This document shows positions 18,688-27,351 of a DNA stretch of 64,000 nucleotides, one piece after another. The position numbers were made by a program, and so were the translations under genes. Source of the DNA: Palleronia abyssalis (GTDB taxonomy: Bacteria; Pseudomonadota; Alphaproteobacteria; Rhodobacterales; Rhodobacteraceae); the NCBI RefSeq assembly GCF_900302445.1, contig NZ_ONZF01000003.1:496001-560000 (forward strand), given 5' to 3'. Each line of letters starts with the position of its first letter. The first letter of the stretch is position 1. The notes below the pieces were generated by a model. That model searched no databases and was not told where the DNA came from. It saw only the letters and a program-made list of their open reading frames with translations.

Positions 18688-19680
18688 ATGCCCCGGATCA
18701 CCCTGCTGTCGGAGGCCGATCTGAGGGGCCTCGTGACCCTCGACACCGAGATCGTGGACGTGATCGAGGATGCGTTCCGCACCCTCGCGGCGGGGTCGGT
18801 CGTGATGCCGCCGATCCTGTCGATGGCCATTGAGCCTGCGAATGGCGAGGTCGACGTGAAGACCGCGTTCGTTCCCGGCCTGCCGGGCTTCGCCATCAAG
18901 GTCTCGCCCGGGTTCTTCGACAATCCCAAGATCGGCCTTCCCTCGACCTCTGGCCTGATGATGCTGCTGTCAGCCCGGACTGGTCAGGTCGAAGCGCTGC
19001 TGCTCGACAACGGGTATCTGACAGATATCAGGACCGCCGCCGCAGGGGCCGTCGCCGCGCGCCACCTGGCCCGCCCGGATGCGCAGACCGCCGCCATCCT
19101 CGGGGCCGGGATGCAGGCGCACCTGCAACTGACCGCCCTCTGCCTCGTTCGCCCGATTCAGCGCGCCACGATCTGGGCGCGCGATCTGTCGAAGGCCGAG
19201 GCCGCGGCGCAACAGCTTTCCGACGCCCTCGGGATCGAGGTCGGCGCGACTGCGGATGCAGAAGCCGCCGTCATGGCTGCCGATGTGATCGTGACGACCA
19301 CGCCCTCGACGACACCGATCCTGCACGCAGACTGGTTGCGCCCGGGGCAGCACGTAACCGCCATGGGATCGGATCAGCACGGCAAGTCCGAGCTCGACCC
19401 CGAATGCCTGTCGCGCGCCGACCTCTACGTGCCCGACCGCCTGTCCCAGACCCGCACCCTGGGCGAGCTGCACGCGGCCATTGCCGCCGGACTTATCCCC
19501 GCGGACCGGGCCTATCCCGAACTGGGCGACATCATCGCCGGCACATCGCCCGGACGTCGCTCGGATGAGCAGATCACCATCGCAGACCTGACCGGGACCG
19601 GCGTTCAGGACACGGCGATCGCAAACCACGCAGTCCGCCGCGCCCGCGACGCAAGGGCCGGCACCCTTTTCGAAAGCTAG
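18688..19680 (+). CDS. eutC: EutC, ornithine cyclodeaminase family protein
   Basis: A 330-residue member of the ornithine cyclodeaminase / mu-crystallin family. A dinucleotide fold begins near residue 130 (AAILGAGMQAHLQLTAL), with VKVSPGFFDNP-like substrate-side residues upstream and VTTTPSTTPIL and AMGSDQHGKSELD after it. NAD-dependent deamination or imine reduction is the usual chemistry. In ectoine clusters EutC is paired with EutB for hydroxyectoine use. It lies 5 bp after eutB and 3 bp before doeA, so it is clearly cotranscribed. Confidence 0.87.
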   Translation: MPRITLLSEADLRGLVTLDTEIVDVIEDAFRTLAAGSVVMPPILSMAIEPANGEVDVKTAFVPGLPGFAIKVSPGFFDNPKIGLPSTSGLMMLLSARTGQVEALLLDNGYLTDIRTAAAGAVAARHLARPDAQTAAILGAGMQAHLQLTALCLVRPIQRATIWARDLSKAEAAAQQLSDALGIEVGATADAEAAVMAADVIVTTTPSTTPILHADWLRPGQHVTAMGSDQHGKSELDPECLSRADLYVPDRLSQTRTLGELHAAIAAGLIPADRAYPELGDIIAGTSPGRRSDEQITIADLTGTGVQDTAIANHAVRRARDARAGTLFES

Positions 19681-19683
19681 ATC

Positions 19684-20871
19684 ATGGCGATTATCGACAC
19701 CTTCCGCTTTACCGATGCCGAATACGAAAACCGCTTGGCCCGCACCCGCGCCGCGATGGAGAAAGCGGGCATCGACGTTCTCATCACCTCGGACCCGTCG
19801 AACATGGCGTGGCTGACCGGCTATGACGGCTGGTCTTTCTACGTCCACCAGGCGGTGATCATCGGCCCTACGGGCGAGCCTGTGTGGTTCGGCCGCGAAC
19901 AGGACGCACAAGGCGCAATTCGGACCACCTACATGGCCGAAGCCGACATGATCAGCTATCCGGACTACTTCGTACAGTCCACCGAACGGCACCCGATGGA
20001 CTACCTTGCCGCCAAGCTGACCGAACGCGCCTGGCATACCGGCCGGATCGGCGTGGAGATGGACAATTACTGGTTCTCGGCCCGCGGCTACCGTGCGCTG
20101 TCGGATGGCCTCGCGAACGAGCTGGTCGACATCACCGGCCTCGTGAACTGGCAACGCGGGATCAAGTCCGAAGCCGAACTGAACCATATGCGCAAGGCCG
20201 CCCGCATCGTCGAACGGATGCACGCCCGCATCGCCGAAAAGGTCGAGCCGGGGATGCGGAAATGCGATCTTGTCGCCGACATCTATGACGCCGCCCTGCG
20301 CTATGACGAGGACTGGGGCTTCGGCGGCGATTATCCCGCCATCGTGCCGCTGCTGCCCTCGGGCACCGACGCCGCAGCGCCCCATTTGACTTGGGACGAC
20401 AAGCCGATGAAGACCGGCGAAGGCACCTTCTTCGAGATCGCCGGCTGCTTCCGCCGCTATCACTGCCCGCTGTCGCGCACGATCTTTCTGGGCAAGCCGA
20501 CGCAACAGTTTCTGGACGCCGAGAAAGCCGTGCTGGAAGGGATGGAAATGGGGCTCGAGGCCGCGCGGGCCGGGAATACCTGCGAGGATATTGCCAACGC
20601 CTTCTTCGACGTTCTGCGCAAGTGGGGCATCACCAAGAACAATCGCACCGGCTACCCGATCGGACTCAGCTATCCGCCTGATTGGGGCGAACGCACCTGC
20701 TCGCTTCGCCCCGGAGACAAGACGGTCTTGCAGCCCGGCATGACCTTCCATTTCATGACCGGCCTGTGGCTGGACAATTTCGGGTTCGAGATCACCGAGA
20801 GCATCGCTATCACAGACGGCGCCCCGGAGTGCTTCGCCGACGTTCCCCGGAAGTTACTCGTAAAGAGCTGA
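19684..20871 (+). CDS. doeA: Ectoine hydrolase (M24 peptidase-like)
   Basis: A 395-residue creatinase/aminopeptidase-P fold protein. The N-terminal domain includes DPSNMAWLTGYDGWSFYVHQ, and the catalytic pita-bread domain starts near 160 with IKSEAELNHMRKAARI. It matches ectoine hydrolase (DoeA/EutD), which opens the ectoine ring to N-acetyl-diaminobutyrate isomers in the cytoplasm. The usual metal ligands of M24 peptidases are only partly visible, as is normal for this branch. The next step, deacetylation by DoeB/EutE, has no gene here although it usually follows directly. Confidence 0.92.
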   Translation: MAIIDTFRFTDAEYENRLARTRAAMEKAGIDVLITSDPSNMAWLTGYDGWSFYVHQAVIIGPTGEPVWFGREQDAQGAIRTTYMAEADMISYPDYFVQSTERHPMDYLAAKLTERAWHTGRIGVEMDNYWFSARGYRALSDGLANELVDITGLVNWQRGIKSEAELNHMRKAARIVERMHARIAEKVEPGMRKCDLVADIYDAALRYDEDWGFGGDYPAIVPLLPSGTDAAAPHLTWDDKPMKTGEGTFFEIAGCFRRYHCPLSRTIFLGKPTQQFLDAEKAVLEGMEMGLEAARAGNTCEDIANAFFDVLRKWGITKNNRTGYPIGLSYPPDWGERTCSLRPGDKTVLQPGMTFHFMTGLWLDNFGFEITESIAITDGAPECFADVPRKLLVKS

Positions 20872-20904
20872 TTCCGAACCGCCTGTCTTCGTGAAACCCT
20901 CATG

Positions 20905-20934
20905 GTCCGGTAAGCGCGCGCGCCGGGCCATTTA
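20905..20934 (+). terminator. Possible terminator after doeA
   Basis: A hairpin with ATGGTCCGG paired to CCGGGCCAT (one G-T-type mismatch) around a GC-rich loop lies about 30 bp after the doeA stop, followed by TTTACACG. It plausibly ends the uehABC-doeA transcript. Positions are approximate. Confidence 0.4.
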
Positions 20935-21138
20935 CACGACCGTCGCCGGTCATCAGGCATTCGCCCCACCCTTCCATCGCCTGCACACCCCCGCAACCGC
21001 GCCGAAAACCGAGCGGCCTTCCAGAATCCCGACCATACCGGCGGCGGACATCTGCTGGGCCAGCCGCACCGTAAAAGGCGGTTGCGCGTCGGAGGGGCAC
21101 GGAATTATGGACATGCGTTGCTTCGAAAGGGCCGCCCC

Positions 21139-22050
21139 ATGCCATCCTCCGATTCCAATGTGCCGCGCGGCCTTGCATACGCCATCGGAGCATATGGCAT
21201 CTGGGGGCTGTGCCTGCCGCTGTACATGAAGGCCCTGTCGCATGTCTCAGCGCTGGAAATCGTCGGGCACAGGGTGATCTGGGCAATCCCATGCGGGATC
21301 CTTCTGCTTTGGTGGCAAGGGATCCTGCGAAATTTCGGCCGGCATCTGCGCGATCCGCGAACGGTGGCGCTGGCTTCGCTGACCGCGGCGCTGATCTCGA
21401 TCAACTGGGGGGTCTACGTGTATGCGATCATCTCGGGGCAGGCCCTGGCAGCGGCGCTGGGATACTACATCAATCCGTTGGTCAACGTCGTGCTCGGGGC
21501 GGTCTTCCTGGCTGAACGGCCGAACCGGACCCAGGGCATCGCGATCGCGCTTGCCGTGGTTGGCGTCGCGATCATGACGGCGAAAGCCGGCAGCCTGCCC
21601 TGGATATCGCTCGTACTGGCCGGGTCATTCGGGACCTACGGACTGCTCCGCAAGGTCGTGCCCGTGGGCGCGACCGAAGGGTTCACGCTCGAGGTGCTGA
21701 TACTGGCCATTCCCGCGTTTGCGCTCTTGCTCCTCCTGCCGGAAGGCGGGCCGTTCCAGCATACAAGCTGGGACATGCTGCTGCTGATCGGGGCAGGCCC
21801 GCTGACGGCAGCCCCCCTCATCCTCTATGCGGCGGGGGCGCGGCTTTTGCATTACGCGACCATCGGCATCCTGCAATACATCGTGCCCACCCTTATCTTC
21901 CTCACGGCGGTCTTCCTGTTCGGAGAGCCCTTTGGCGCGTGGCAATTGATCGGATTTGCTTTCATCTGGTCCGCGCTGGCGGTGTATTCGTGGTCCTTGT
22001 TCGGAAGCGCGCGGGCCCGTCGGCGGACCACAGCGCGCCCCGCGCAATGA
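21139..22050 (+). CDS. rarD: RarD/EamA family permease
   Basis: A 303-residue inner-membrane protein with about ten hydrophobic segments and the RarD hallmarks GLAYAIGAYGIWGLCLPLY, ALEIVGHRVIWAIP, INWGVYVYAI and YYINPLVNVVLG. The ATG at 21139 follows GAAAGGG; the longer frame from 21082 is not supported. RarD proteins belong to the drug/metabolite transporter superfamily and their substrates are mostly unknown. It lies alone between the ectoine cluster and convergent sugar genes. Confidence 0.9.
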   Translation: MPSSDSNVPRGLAYAIGAYGIWGLCLPLYMKALSHVSALEIVGHRVIWAIPCGILLLWWQGILRNFGRHLRDPRTVALASLTAALISINWGVYVYAIISGQALAAALGYYINPLVNVVLGAVFLAERPNRTQGIAIALAVVGVAIMTAKAGSLPWISLVLAGSFGTYGLLRKVVPVGATEGFTLEVLILAIPAFALLLLLPEGGPFQHTSWDMLLLIGAGPLTAAPLILYAAGARLLHYATIGILQYIVPTLIFLTAVFLFGEPFGAWQLIGFAFIWSALAVYSWSLFGSARARRRTTARPAQ

Positions 22051-22115
22051 TCAAGTCGCGATCGCGGCCGACCCAAAGTCGGGGGACACCGTTCTTGCGA
22101 CGATGAGAAGGACCT

Positions 22116-22138
22116 CGATCAGGGCCCGCCCCTGATCG
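22116..22138. terminator. Hairpin between convergent rarD and ThuA gene
   Basis: CGATCAGGG at 22116-22124 pairs exactly with CCCTGATCG at 22130-22138 around a 5-nt loop, in the gap between genes ending at 22050 and 22154. No T-run is present, so termination would be weak or factor-assisted. Confidence 0.5.
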
Positions 22139-22153
22139 CTGCCGGGTCTTGAC

Positions 22154-22810
22154 CTAGCGTTCCGTCCGGGTGGCCCAGACCAGACCCCGACGCAGGATCT
22201 CGCGGCCTGCCGGCTCCGACAGCTCCTTCGAGTCATGCCCAAGACTGGAATAAAAGACGCGTCCCGTTCCGAAGGTCCGGGTCCAGACCACAGGCATCGT
22301 CGTGCCCGCAGTCTCCGGCGCGTGCTCGCCCGTGAACGTGGTCGTGGCCAGGACCTCGTTGCCCGGATCAACATGCATGAAGTATTGCTCTGAGTGGTAG
22401 TCGAAACTGTCGATGCCGTTCATGATCGGATGGTCGGGGCGCGTGACCTCGATGCGGTAATCGATGAAGTCGCCCGGGTGTGCGACCCACTGGCCGCCCA
22501 CCATGAACTGATAGGCCGGCGCGTCGCGAAACGCATCGCCCATTCCGCCATGAAATCCGCCCAGCCCCACGCCACCCCGAACTGCGGCGCACAGGCGGTC
22601 GACGCCTTCCTTGTCCGAGGCGACCTGAGTGACCATTGGAACGATCAGCGCATAACGGTCCAGATCCTCCGATTGCAGGATATCGGCCCCCTCGACCGAG
22701 GTGACTTCCATTCCCTCTGCCCGGAGGATGTCCGAGACGATACTGGCGCAGGCCTCGGGGTCGTGACCCTTCCACCCGCCCCAGAAAATAAGCGCGCGTG
22801 CGTCACTCAT
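22154..22810 (-). CDS. ThuA-like domain protein
   Basis: A 218-residue protein of the ThuA family, a glutamine-amidotransferase-like fold. Visible marks are LIFWGGWKGHDPE at the N-terminus, GGVGLGGFHGGMGDAFRD in the middle and YHSEQYFMHVDPGNEV towards the end. ThuA-like proteins often accompany sugar ABC transporters and Gfo/Idh/MocA dehydrogenases and are linked to disaccharide or trehalose-like sugar use, though the reaction is not defined. It is the last gene of the LacI-controlled sugar operon and overlaps the upstream oxidoreductase gene by 4 bp. Confidence 0.85.
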   Translation of the reverse strand: MSDARALIFWGGWKGHDPEACASIVSDILRAEGMEVTSVEGADILQSEDLDRYALIVPMVTQVASDKEGVDRLCAAVRGGVGLGGFHGGMGDAFRDAPAYQFMVGGQWVAHPGDFIDYRIEVTRPDHPIMNGIDSFDYHSEQYFMHVDPGNEVLATTTFTGEHAPETAGTTMPVVWTRTFGTGRVFYSSLGHDSKELSEPAGREILRRGLVWATRTER

Positions 22811-23877
22811 GTCAGTTCTCTTTCCAGTATCTGCGGCCTGATACAGTCGCTAGTGATTGGGATGGTTCGCCGCGCCTCGGCGGCGCGATGCAGGGCGTCG
22901 ATGACCTCAAGGACGTGAAGCGCCAAAGCGCCGCTGGCCCGATGATCGCGATCCTTGCCGATCGCCTCGGCCATGTCGGCCAACCCGATCCCGCGCCAAT
23001 TATCGGCGCCGTAGGCCCGATCCGAAGCTGCCATGACGCTGCCATCGCCGAAACCGACCTCGCCATCGAAACGATTGGGGTCGGGCAATCGCATGGAGCC
23101 GTCGGTGCCATAGATTTCCAACGGGCTGTGCCAATGCGCCTGCACATCGAAGCTCATCGCCATCTGCACCAATGCACCCTGCTCGAAGGCCAGAAGACCC
23201 AGCAGATGAGTGTCGACCTCCACCGAGACGCTCTCGCCCGCGCGATCCCCGGTTGCAATACGTCGCTCGGTGCGGGGTCGGGTTGCAAGGGAGGCGACCT
23301 CGCGCACGGGGCCAAGCAGATTGATCAGCGCAGTCAGGTAATAGGGTCCCATATCCATCAGGGCCCCGCCGCCGGGGTCGCTGTAGTAGAAATCCGGAGA
23401 GGGATGCCAACGCTCATGACCGGCGACCATCATCGTCGCGCTGCCACCAATGGCGCGTCCGATCCGCCCGGAATCAAGTGCCGCGCGGGCGGTCTGGTGC
23501 CCCCCGCCCATGAATGTGTCGGGCGCACACCCGATCCGAAGCCCACGATCCGCGGCCATCTGCGTCAGGTCCTGCGCCTCGGCAAGGGTCGCCGAAAGGG
23601 GCTTTTCCAGGTAAAGGTGCTTGCCCGCCTCCAACACCTTTCGCCCGACCGGCGCATGGGCCGCCGGGATCGTCAGATTGACGACGATGTCGATGTCCTC
23701 CCGGGCCAGCAGGTCATCCACGGACAGCGCAGGCACCTGCCTCGCCTTCCCGACCGCCTTCGCGACGGAGGGCTTCGCATCGGCCACCGCGCGCAGATCA
23801 AGGCCCGGCAACCGCGCGACGTTGTCGAGGTAGATACCGCTGATGACACCGCAGCCGACGATACCTACCCCGGTCAT
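22807..23877 (-). CDS. Gfo/Idh/MocA family oxidoreductase
   Basis: A 356-residue NAD(P)-dependent sugar dehydrogenase. The Rossmann start GIVGCGVISGIYLDN is followed by the EKPLSATLAEAQ motif with the conserved Lys-Pro near residue 95, then a C-terminal alpha/beta substrate domain with GGALMDMGPYYLTALINLLG. It probably oxidises or epimerises a sugar imported by the adjacent ABC system. The start overlaps the stop of the ATPase gene by 4 bp (ATGA type), so the genes are translationally coupled. The sugar is unknown. Confidence 0.9.
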   Translation of the reverse strand: MTGVGIVGCGVISGIYLDNVARLPGLDLRAVADAKPSVAKAVGKARQVPALSVDDLLAREDIDIVVNLTIPAAHAPVGRKVLEAGKHLYLEKPLSATLAEAQDLTQMAADRGLRIGCAPDTFMGGGHQTARAALDSGRIGRAIGGSATMMVAGHERWHPSPDFYYSDPGGGALMDMGPYYLTALINLLGPVREVASLATRPRTERRIATGDRAGESVSVEVDTHLLGLLAFEQGALVQMAMSFDVQAHWHSPLEIYGTDGSMRLPDPNRFDGEVGFGDGSVMAASDRAYGADNWRGIGLADMAEAIGKDRDHRASGALALHVLEVIDALHRAAEARRTIPITSDCIRPQILERELT

Positions 23878-24884
23878 ACGTCGGTCCGTTCGATGCGGCG
23901 TCCATCCTCGTCGAAGTGATGCTGACGCTCAGGGTCGGCGCGCAGCTTGAGCCGATCACCGTCCTTCAAACGGATGTGGCCGGGAAGCCGAACGGTCATC
24001 TCGCCGACATCCTCGACGCGGACATAGGCGATGGTGTCCGACCCCAGCGTCTCGACCACGCGGGCCTTCGTGTCCCACCCGTCGTTCTCCGTGACCTCCA
24101 GATCCTCGGGGCGGATGCCGACCGTGGCGATGTCCGGTCGGCCAAGCGCTTTGCCCGGTAACAGGTTCATCTTCGGCGACCCGATGAACCCCGCCACGAA
24201 GACGGAGGCGGGCGTGTCATAGAGGTCCATGGGCGATCCGATCTGTTCGATCCGGCCCTTGTTCATCACGACGATCTGGTCGGCCAGCGTCATAGCCTCT
24301 ACTTGGTCGTGGGTCACGTAGATCATCGTGGAATCGATGGAATGGTGCAGCTCGGCCAGTTCCACGCGCATCTGCGTCCTCAGCGCTGCGTCAAGGTTCG
24401 ACAGGGGCTCGTCGAACAGGAACACCTTTGGGTTGCGGACGATCGACCGCCCGATCGCCACGCGCTGGCGTTGCCCGCCCGAAAGCTCGGACGGCTTCCG
24501 GTCCAGATAATCCTCAAGCGCGAGGATCCTCGCCGCCTCGGCCAGACGCTTCTCACGCTCTTCGGTCGGCATGTTCGAGATACGCAGACCGAAATCGATA
24601 TTCCGGGCCACGGACATGTGCGGATAAAGCGCGTAGGACTGGAACACCATCGAGATGCCCCGCTTCGACGGCTCGTCATCGGTCACGTCGTCGCCCCCGA
24701 TGCGGATCGTGCCGCTGGTGGGGCGTTCCAGCCCGGCGATCAGCCGCAACAGCGTGGATTTTCCGCAGCCCGATGGTCCTACAAGCACGGTGAAGGACTT
24801 GTCCGGCACGGTCAGCGAAATGTCCGGGATGACCGTGAGTTTCCCGAAGGACTTGGTCACGTTTTCGAGGCGAACTTCAGCCAT
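23874..24884 (-). CDS. Sugar ABC transporter ATP-binding protein (MsmK/UgpC type)
   Basis: A 336-residue ATPase. Walker A is GPSGCGKST (about 38-46), the ABC signature is LSGGQRQRV and Walker B is FLFDEPLSNLD, followed by the switch His in YVTHDQ. A C-terminal TOBE-like domain (from about 235) contains VGIRPEDLEV, as in MalK/UgpC proteins serving CUT1 importers. I take ATG 24884; the extension to 24959 is a shadow of the GH43 gene. The start overlaps that gene's end by 8 bp. It should energise the two permeases at 26521-28280. Confidence 0.92.
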   Translation of the reverse strand: MAEVRLENVTKSFGKLTVIPDISLTVPDKSFTVLVGPSGCGKSTLLRLIAGLERPTSGTIRIGGDDVTDDEPSKRGISMVFQSYALYPHMSVARNIDFGLRISNMPTEEREKRLAEAARILALEDYLDRKPSELSGGQRQRVAIGRSIVRNPKVFLFDEPLSNLDAALRTQMRVELAELHHSIDSTMIYVTHDQVEAMTLADQIVVMNKGRIEQIGSPMDLYDTPASVFVAGFIGSPKMNLLPGKALGRPDIATVGIRPEDLEVTENDGWDTKARVVETLGSDTIAYVRVEDVGEMTVRLPGHIRLKDGDRLKLRADPERQHHFDEDGRRIERTDV

Positions 24885-26517
24885 TCCGGGCCTCATAGGT
24901 AAACGACAGGAAATCGGCGGGGCGGCCGCGCCCCGAGGTATCGTGGGCGCACATACCAATGAATGCGCCGGTGAAATTGTTGCCCGGACCGTTCCCGGCC
25001 TCGTCCGAGATCGCGGACTGGTCGAGAGTCACGCCGGCGTCGATCCAGTTGCCATCCCCGACGGCATAGCGAAACCGCAATTCGGACCCGTCGACGTCGC
25101 AACCCAGGCGGATACCGCCTTCCGGCGGCAGCGGAACTGGCTTGATCGGATATTCGATCGCGGCGTCGGGCCAGTCGGCGGCACAGCTGTAGATCGTCAG
25201 ATTGCGTTCCCCCGCCTCGTCGGCGGTCACGGCCAGATAATGGAACTTGTTGCGCCCGTACCAGGCGATCAGCCCGGCGAAATGCTGATAGTCATCCGGG
25301 GTCATCTCAAGCTCGGTCTCGGCGGTATAGGCCAGCGCATCCTGCCGGCGTGCGACCAGCGCGTGTTCGAACTGCGAGCCGGGGCTTTCGCGACCGAACA
25401 ACCGCAGGACACCGGGTCGCTCGGTGACCGAAAACAGGCGGTCGCAATGGGGGTTGCGCAGCCACTGAAATTCGGGGGGCAGGCCGCCCTCGAACGTGCG
25501 GCGGGCGGGGATGATGGGAACCGGCGCCTCGGCCAGGTCCGGGCCATCGATCTCGGCGGCGGGGGCGTTGCCGCCATGCGCAAGGCGGGGGAACTCGCCC
25601 TCGTCCCAGATCAGCCGCTGGATCGCCGTCTCGCGCCCCAGCGGCGAGCGGCGCACGTCGTCAGCATGGATCCCCGCACCAGTCACCGCGGTGCGCGTCT
25701 CGGGCAGCGGGCGCGAGCAGAGATGAACCATGAAGTGCTCACCCGTCTGGGTCTCGACGATATCGGCATGGCCGGCGCGCTGGAGCAGGTGGTCGGGACC
25801 AGTGTCCTTGGCCGTCAGCACATGCTTGGCGGGGTCGGTCTCGTAGGGGCCGAACAGGTCGCGTGAGCGCGCCATCGTCACAGCGTGGTCATAGCCCGTG
25901 CCACCCTCAGCCGTCAGCAGGTAGTACCACCCGTCGCGCCGATAGAGGTGCGGACCCTCGACCAGCTTGTGGTCCGTGCCGCGATAGATGTTGTGCACTT
26001 CGCCCACCAAGCGGCCTTGACTGACCGAATATTCCTGCATCACGATCCCGCCGAACCGGTCGCCGCCTTCATGATTGTGGTTCCAGATCATGTTCATCAG
26101 CCACTTGCGCCCGTCTTCGCCGTGGAACAGCGATGGATCGAACCCCGAGGAGTTCAGGTAGACCGGATCGGACCACGGTCCTTCGATCGCGGGCGCGGTG
26201 ACAAGATAGTTGTGGCTGTCTTTCCACGCCCCGTCGCGGCGCTTCACATCCGTATAGATCAGCCAGAACTGACCGTCGGCATAGGTCAGACACGGGGCCC
26301 AGACCCCACCCGAGTCCGGGTCGCCCCTCAGGTCGAGCTGTGCGGCGCGGTCGAGGGGCCGCACCGCCAGCGACCAGTTCTTCAGATCGCGAGAGTGGTG
26401 GATCTGGACGCCCGGATACCATTCGAAGGTGGATGTCGCGATGTAGTAATCCTTGCCCACACGGACGATGGACGGATCGGGATTGAAGCCGGGCAGGATC
26501 GGATTGGTAATCTTCAA
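24877..26517 (-). CDS. Glycoside hydrolase family 43 (beta-xylosidase / arabinofuranosidase type)
   Basis: A 546-residue enzyme. A five-bladed propeller catalytic domain (about 1-320) begins ITNPILPGFNPDPSI with the general-base Asp; FDPSLFHGED and LVEGPHLYRR supply the pKa-modulating Asp and the acid Glu. A C-terminal beta-sandwich (about 340-546) is of the XynB type. No signal peptide is present, so it should act in the cytoplasm on imported oligosaccharides. The start codon is TTG at 26517, right after the permease stop (gap 3 bp) with AAAGG upstream. Xylo- or arabino-oligosaccharides are the likely substrates. Confidence 0.92.
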   Translation of the reverse strand: MKITNPILPGFNPDPSIVRVGKDYYIATSTFEWYPGVQIHHSRDLKNWSLAVRPLDRAAQLDLRGDPDSGGVWAPCLTYADGQFWLIYTDVKRRDGAWKDSHNYLVTAPAIEGPWSDPVYLNSSGFDPSLFHGEDGRKWLMNMIWNHNHEGGDRFGGIVMQEYSVSQGRLVGEVHNIYRGTDHKLVEGPHLYRRDGWYYLLTAEGGTGYDHAVTMARSRDLFGPYETDPAKHVLTAKDTGPDHLLQRAGHADIVETQTGEHFMVHLCSRPLPETRTAVTGAGIHADDVRRSPLGRETAIQRLIWDEGEFPRLAHGGNAPAAEIDGPDLAEAPVPIIPARRTFEGGLPPEFQWLRNPHCDRLFSVTERPGVLRLFGRESPGSQFEHALVARRQDALAYTAETELEMTPDDYQHFAGLIAWYGRNKFHYLAVTADEAGERNLTIYSCAADWPDAAIEYPIKPVPLPPEGGIRLGCDVDGSELRFRYAVGDGNWIDAGVTLDQSAISDEAGNGPGNNFTGAFIGMCAHDTSGRGRPADFLSFTYEARNG

Positions 26518-26520
26518 GGG

Positions 26521-27351
26521 TCAGCCTTTCACGGCGCCACCGGTTAGACCGGCAACAATGTATTTCTGGGCGGCAAGGAAGAAGACGACAGCGGGCACCA
26601 GCGACAGCGTCACGAAGGCCAGGGTCTGGTTCCACTGGGTCACGTATTCGCCGCGGTACTGCATCATCCCCAACGGCCAGGTGAACACTTCGCGCGAGTT
26701 CAGCACCACGAGCGGCAGAAGGAAATTGTTCCAGCTTTGCACGAAGACGAATACGCCCACTGTGGCCAGGATCGGTGTCGAGAGCGGCAGAGTGAACATG
26801 ATGAAAAAGCGGACGTAGCCGCACCCGTCGATATAGGCAGCCTCGAACAGTTCCTTCGGCAGCTGCGCGAAGAAGGTGCGGAACAGAAGGATGGCAAGGC
26901 TGAGGCCGAAGGCCGTCTGGGGAAGAATGACGGCCCAATAGGTGTCGAGCAGGCCGATGTCGCGGATCTTGATGAACAGCGGCAGGATCGCGGTGGCAAA
27001 GGGGAACATCAGCCCGAGCAGCAGATAGGAGAACAGGAAGTTCGAGCCGAAGAACTTGATCTGCGCGAAGACATAGGCGGCCGCCGACCCGACAATCAGC
27101 GTCAGGATCACCGCCGCGGACGAGATCAGCATCGAGTTGCCGAGATAGCGCCAGAACGCCGGATCGCTCAGGATCGCGCCGTAGAACTCGATATTGAACG
27201 CCTCCGGCACGGCGAAGGCGGCGGTGCGGATTTCGGCGTTGGTCTTGAACCCGCCCATCACGGTCGCCCAGAGGGGGGCAAGCACGAAGCTGGCCACGAT
27301 CACCAGAAGAGTAAGCCGCGCGACGTTGCGCCAGACATGCGGACCGGTCAT
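26521..27351 (-). CDS. Sugar ABC transporter permease (MalG type)
   Basis: A 276-residue inner-membrane protein with six predicted helices and the EAA loop ELFEAAYIDGCGYVRFFIMFTLPLSTP that docks the ATPase. The N-terminus has LLVIVASFVLAPLWATVMGGFKTNAEI, typical of CUT1 permeases. Its start overlaps the stop of the MalF-type gene by 4 bp. It works with the MalF-type subunit, the binding protein at 28338 and the ATPase at 23874. Confidence 0.93.
   Translation of the reverse strand: MTGPHVWRNVARLTLLVIVASFVLAPLWATVMGGFKTNAEIRTAAFAVPEAFNIEFYGAILSDPAFWRYLGNSMLISSAAVILTLIVGSAAAYVFAQIKFFGSNFLFSYLLLGLMFPFATAILPLFIKIRDIGLLDTYWAVILPQTAFGLSLAILLFRTFFAQLPKELFEAAYIDGCGYVRFFIMFTLPLSTPILATVGVFVFVQSWNNFLLPLVVLNSREVFTWPLGMMQYRGEYVTQWNQTLAFVTLSLVPAVVFFLAAQKYIVAGLTGGAVKG

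Noticed and set aside
18970-20751. 593-codon reverse frame opposite eutC and doeA
   Set aside because: Antisense shadow in GC-rich DNA; eutC and doeA have clear family motifs on the other strand.
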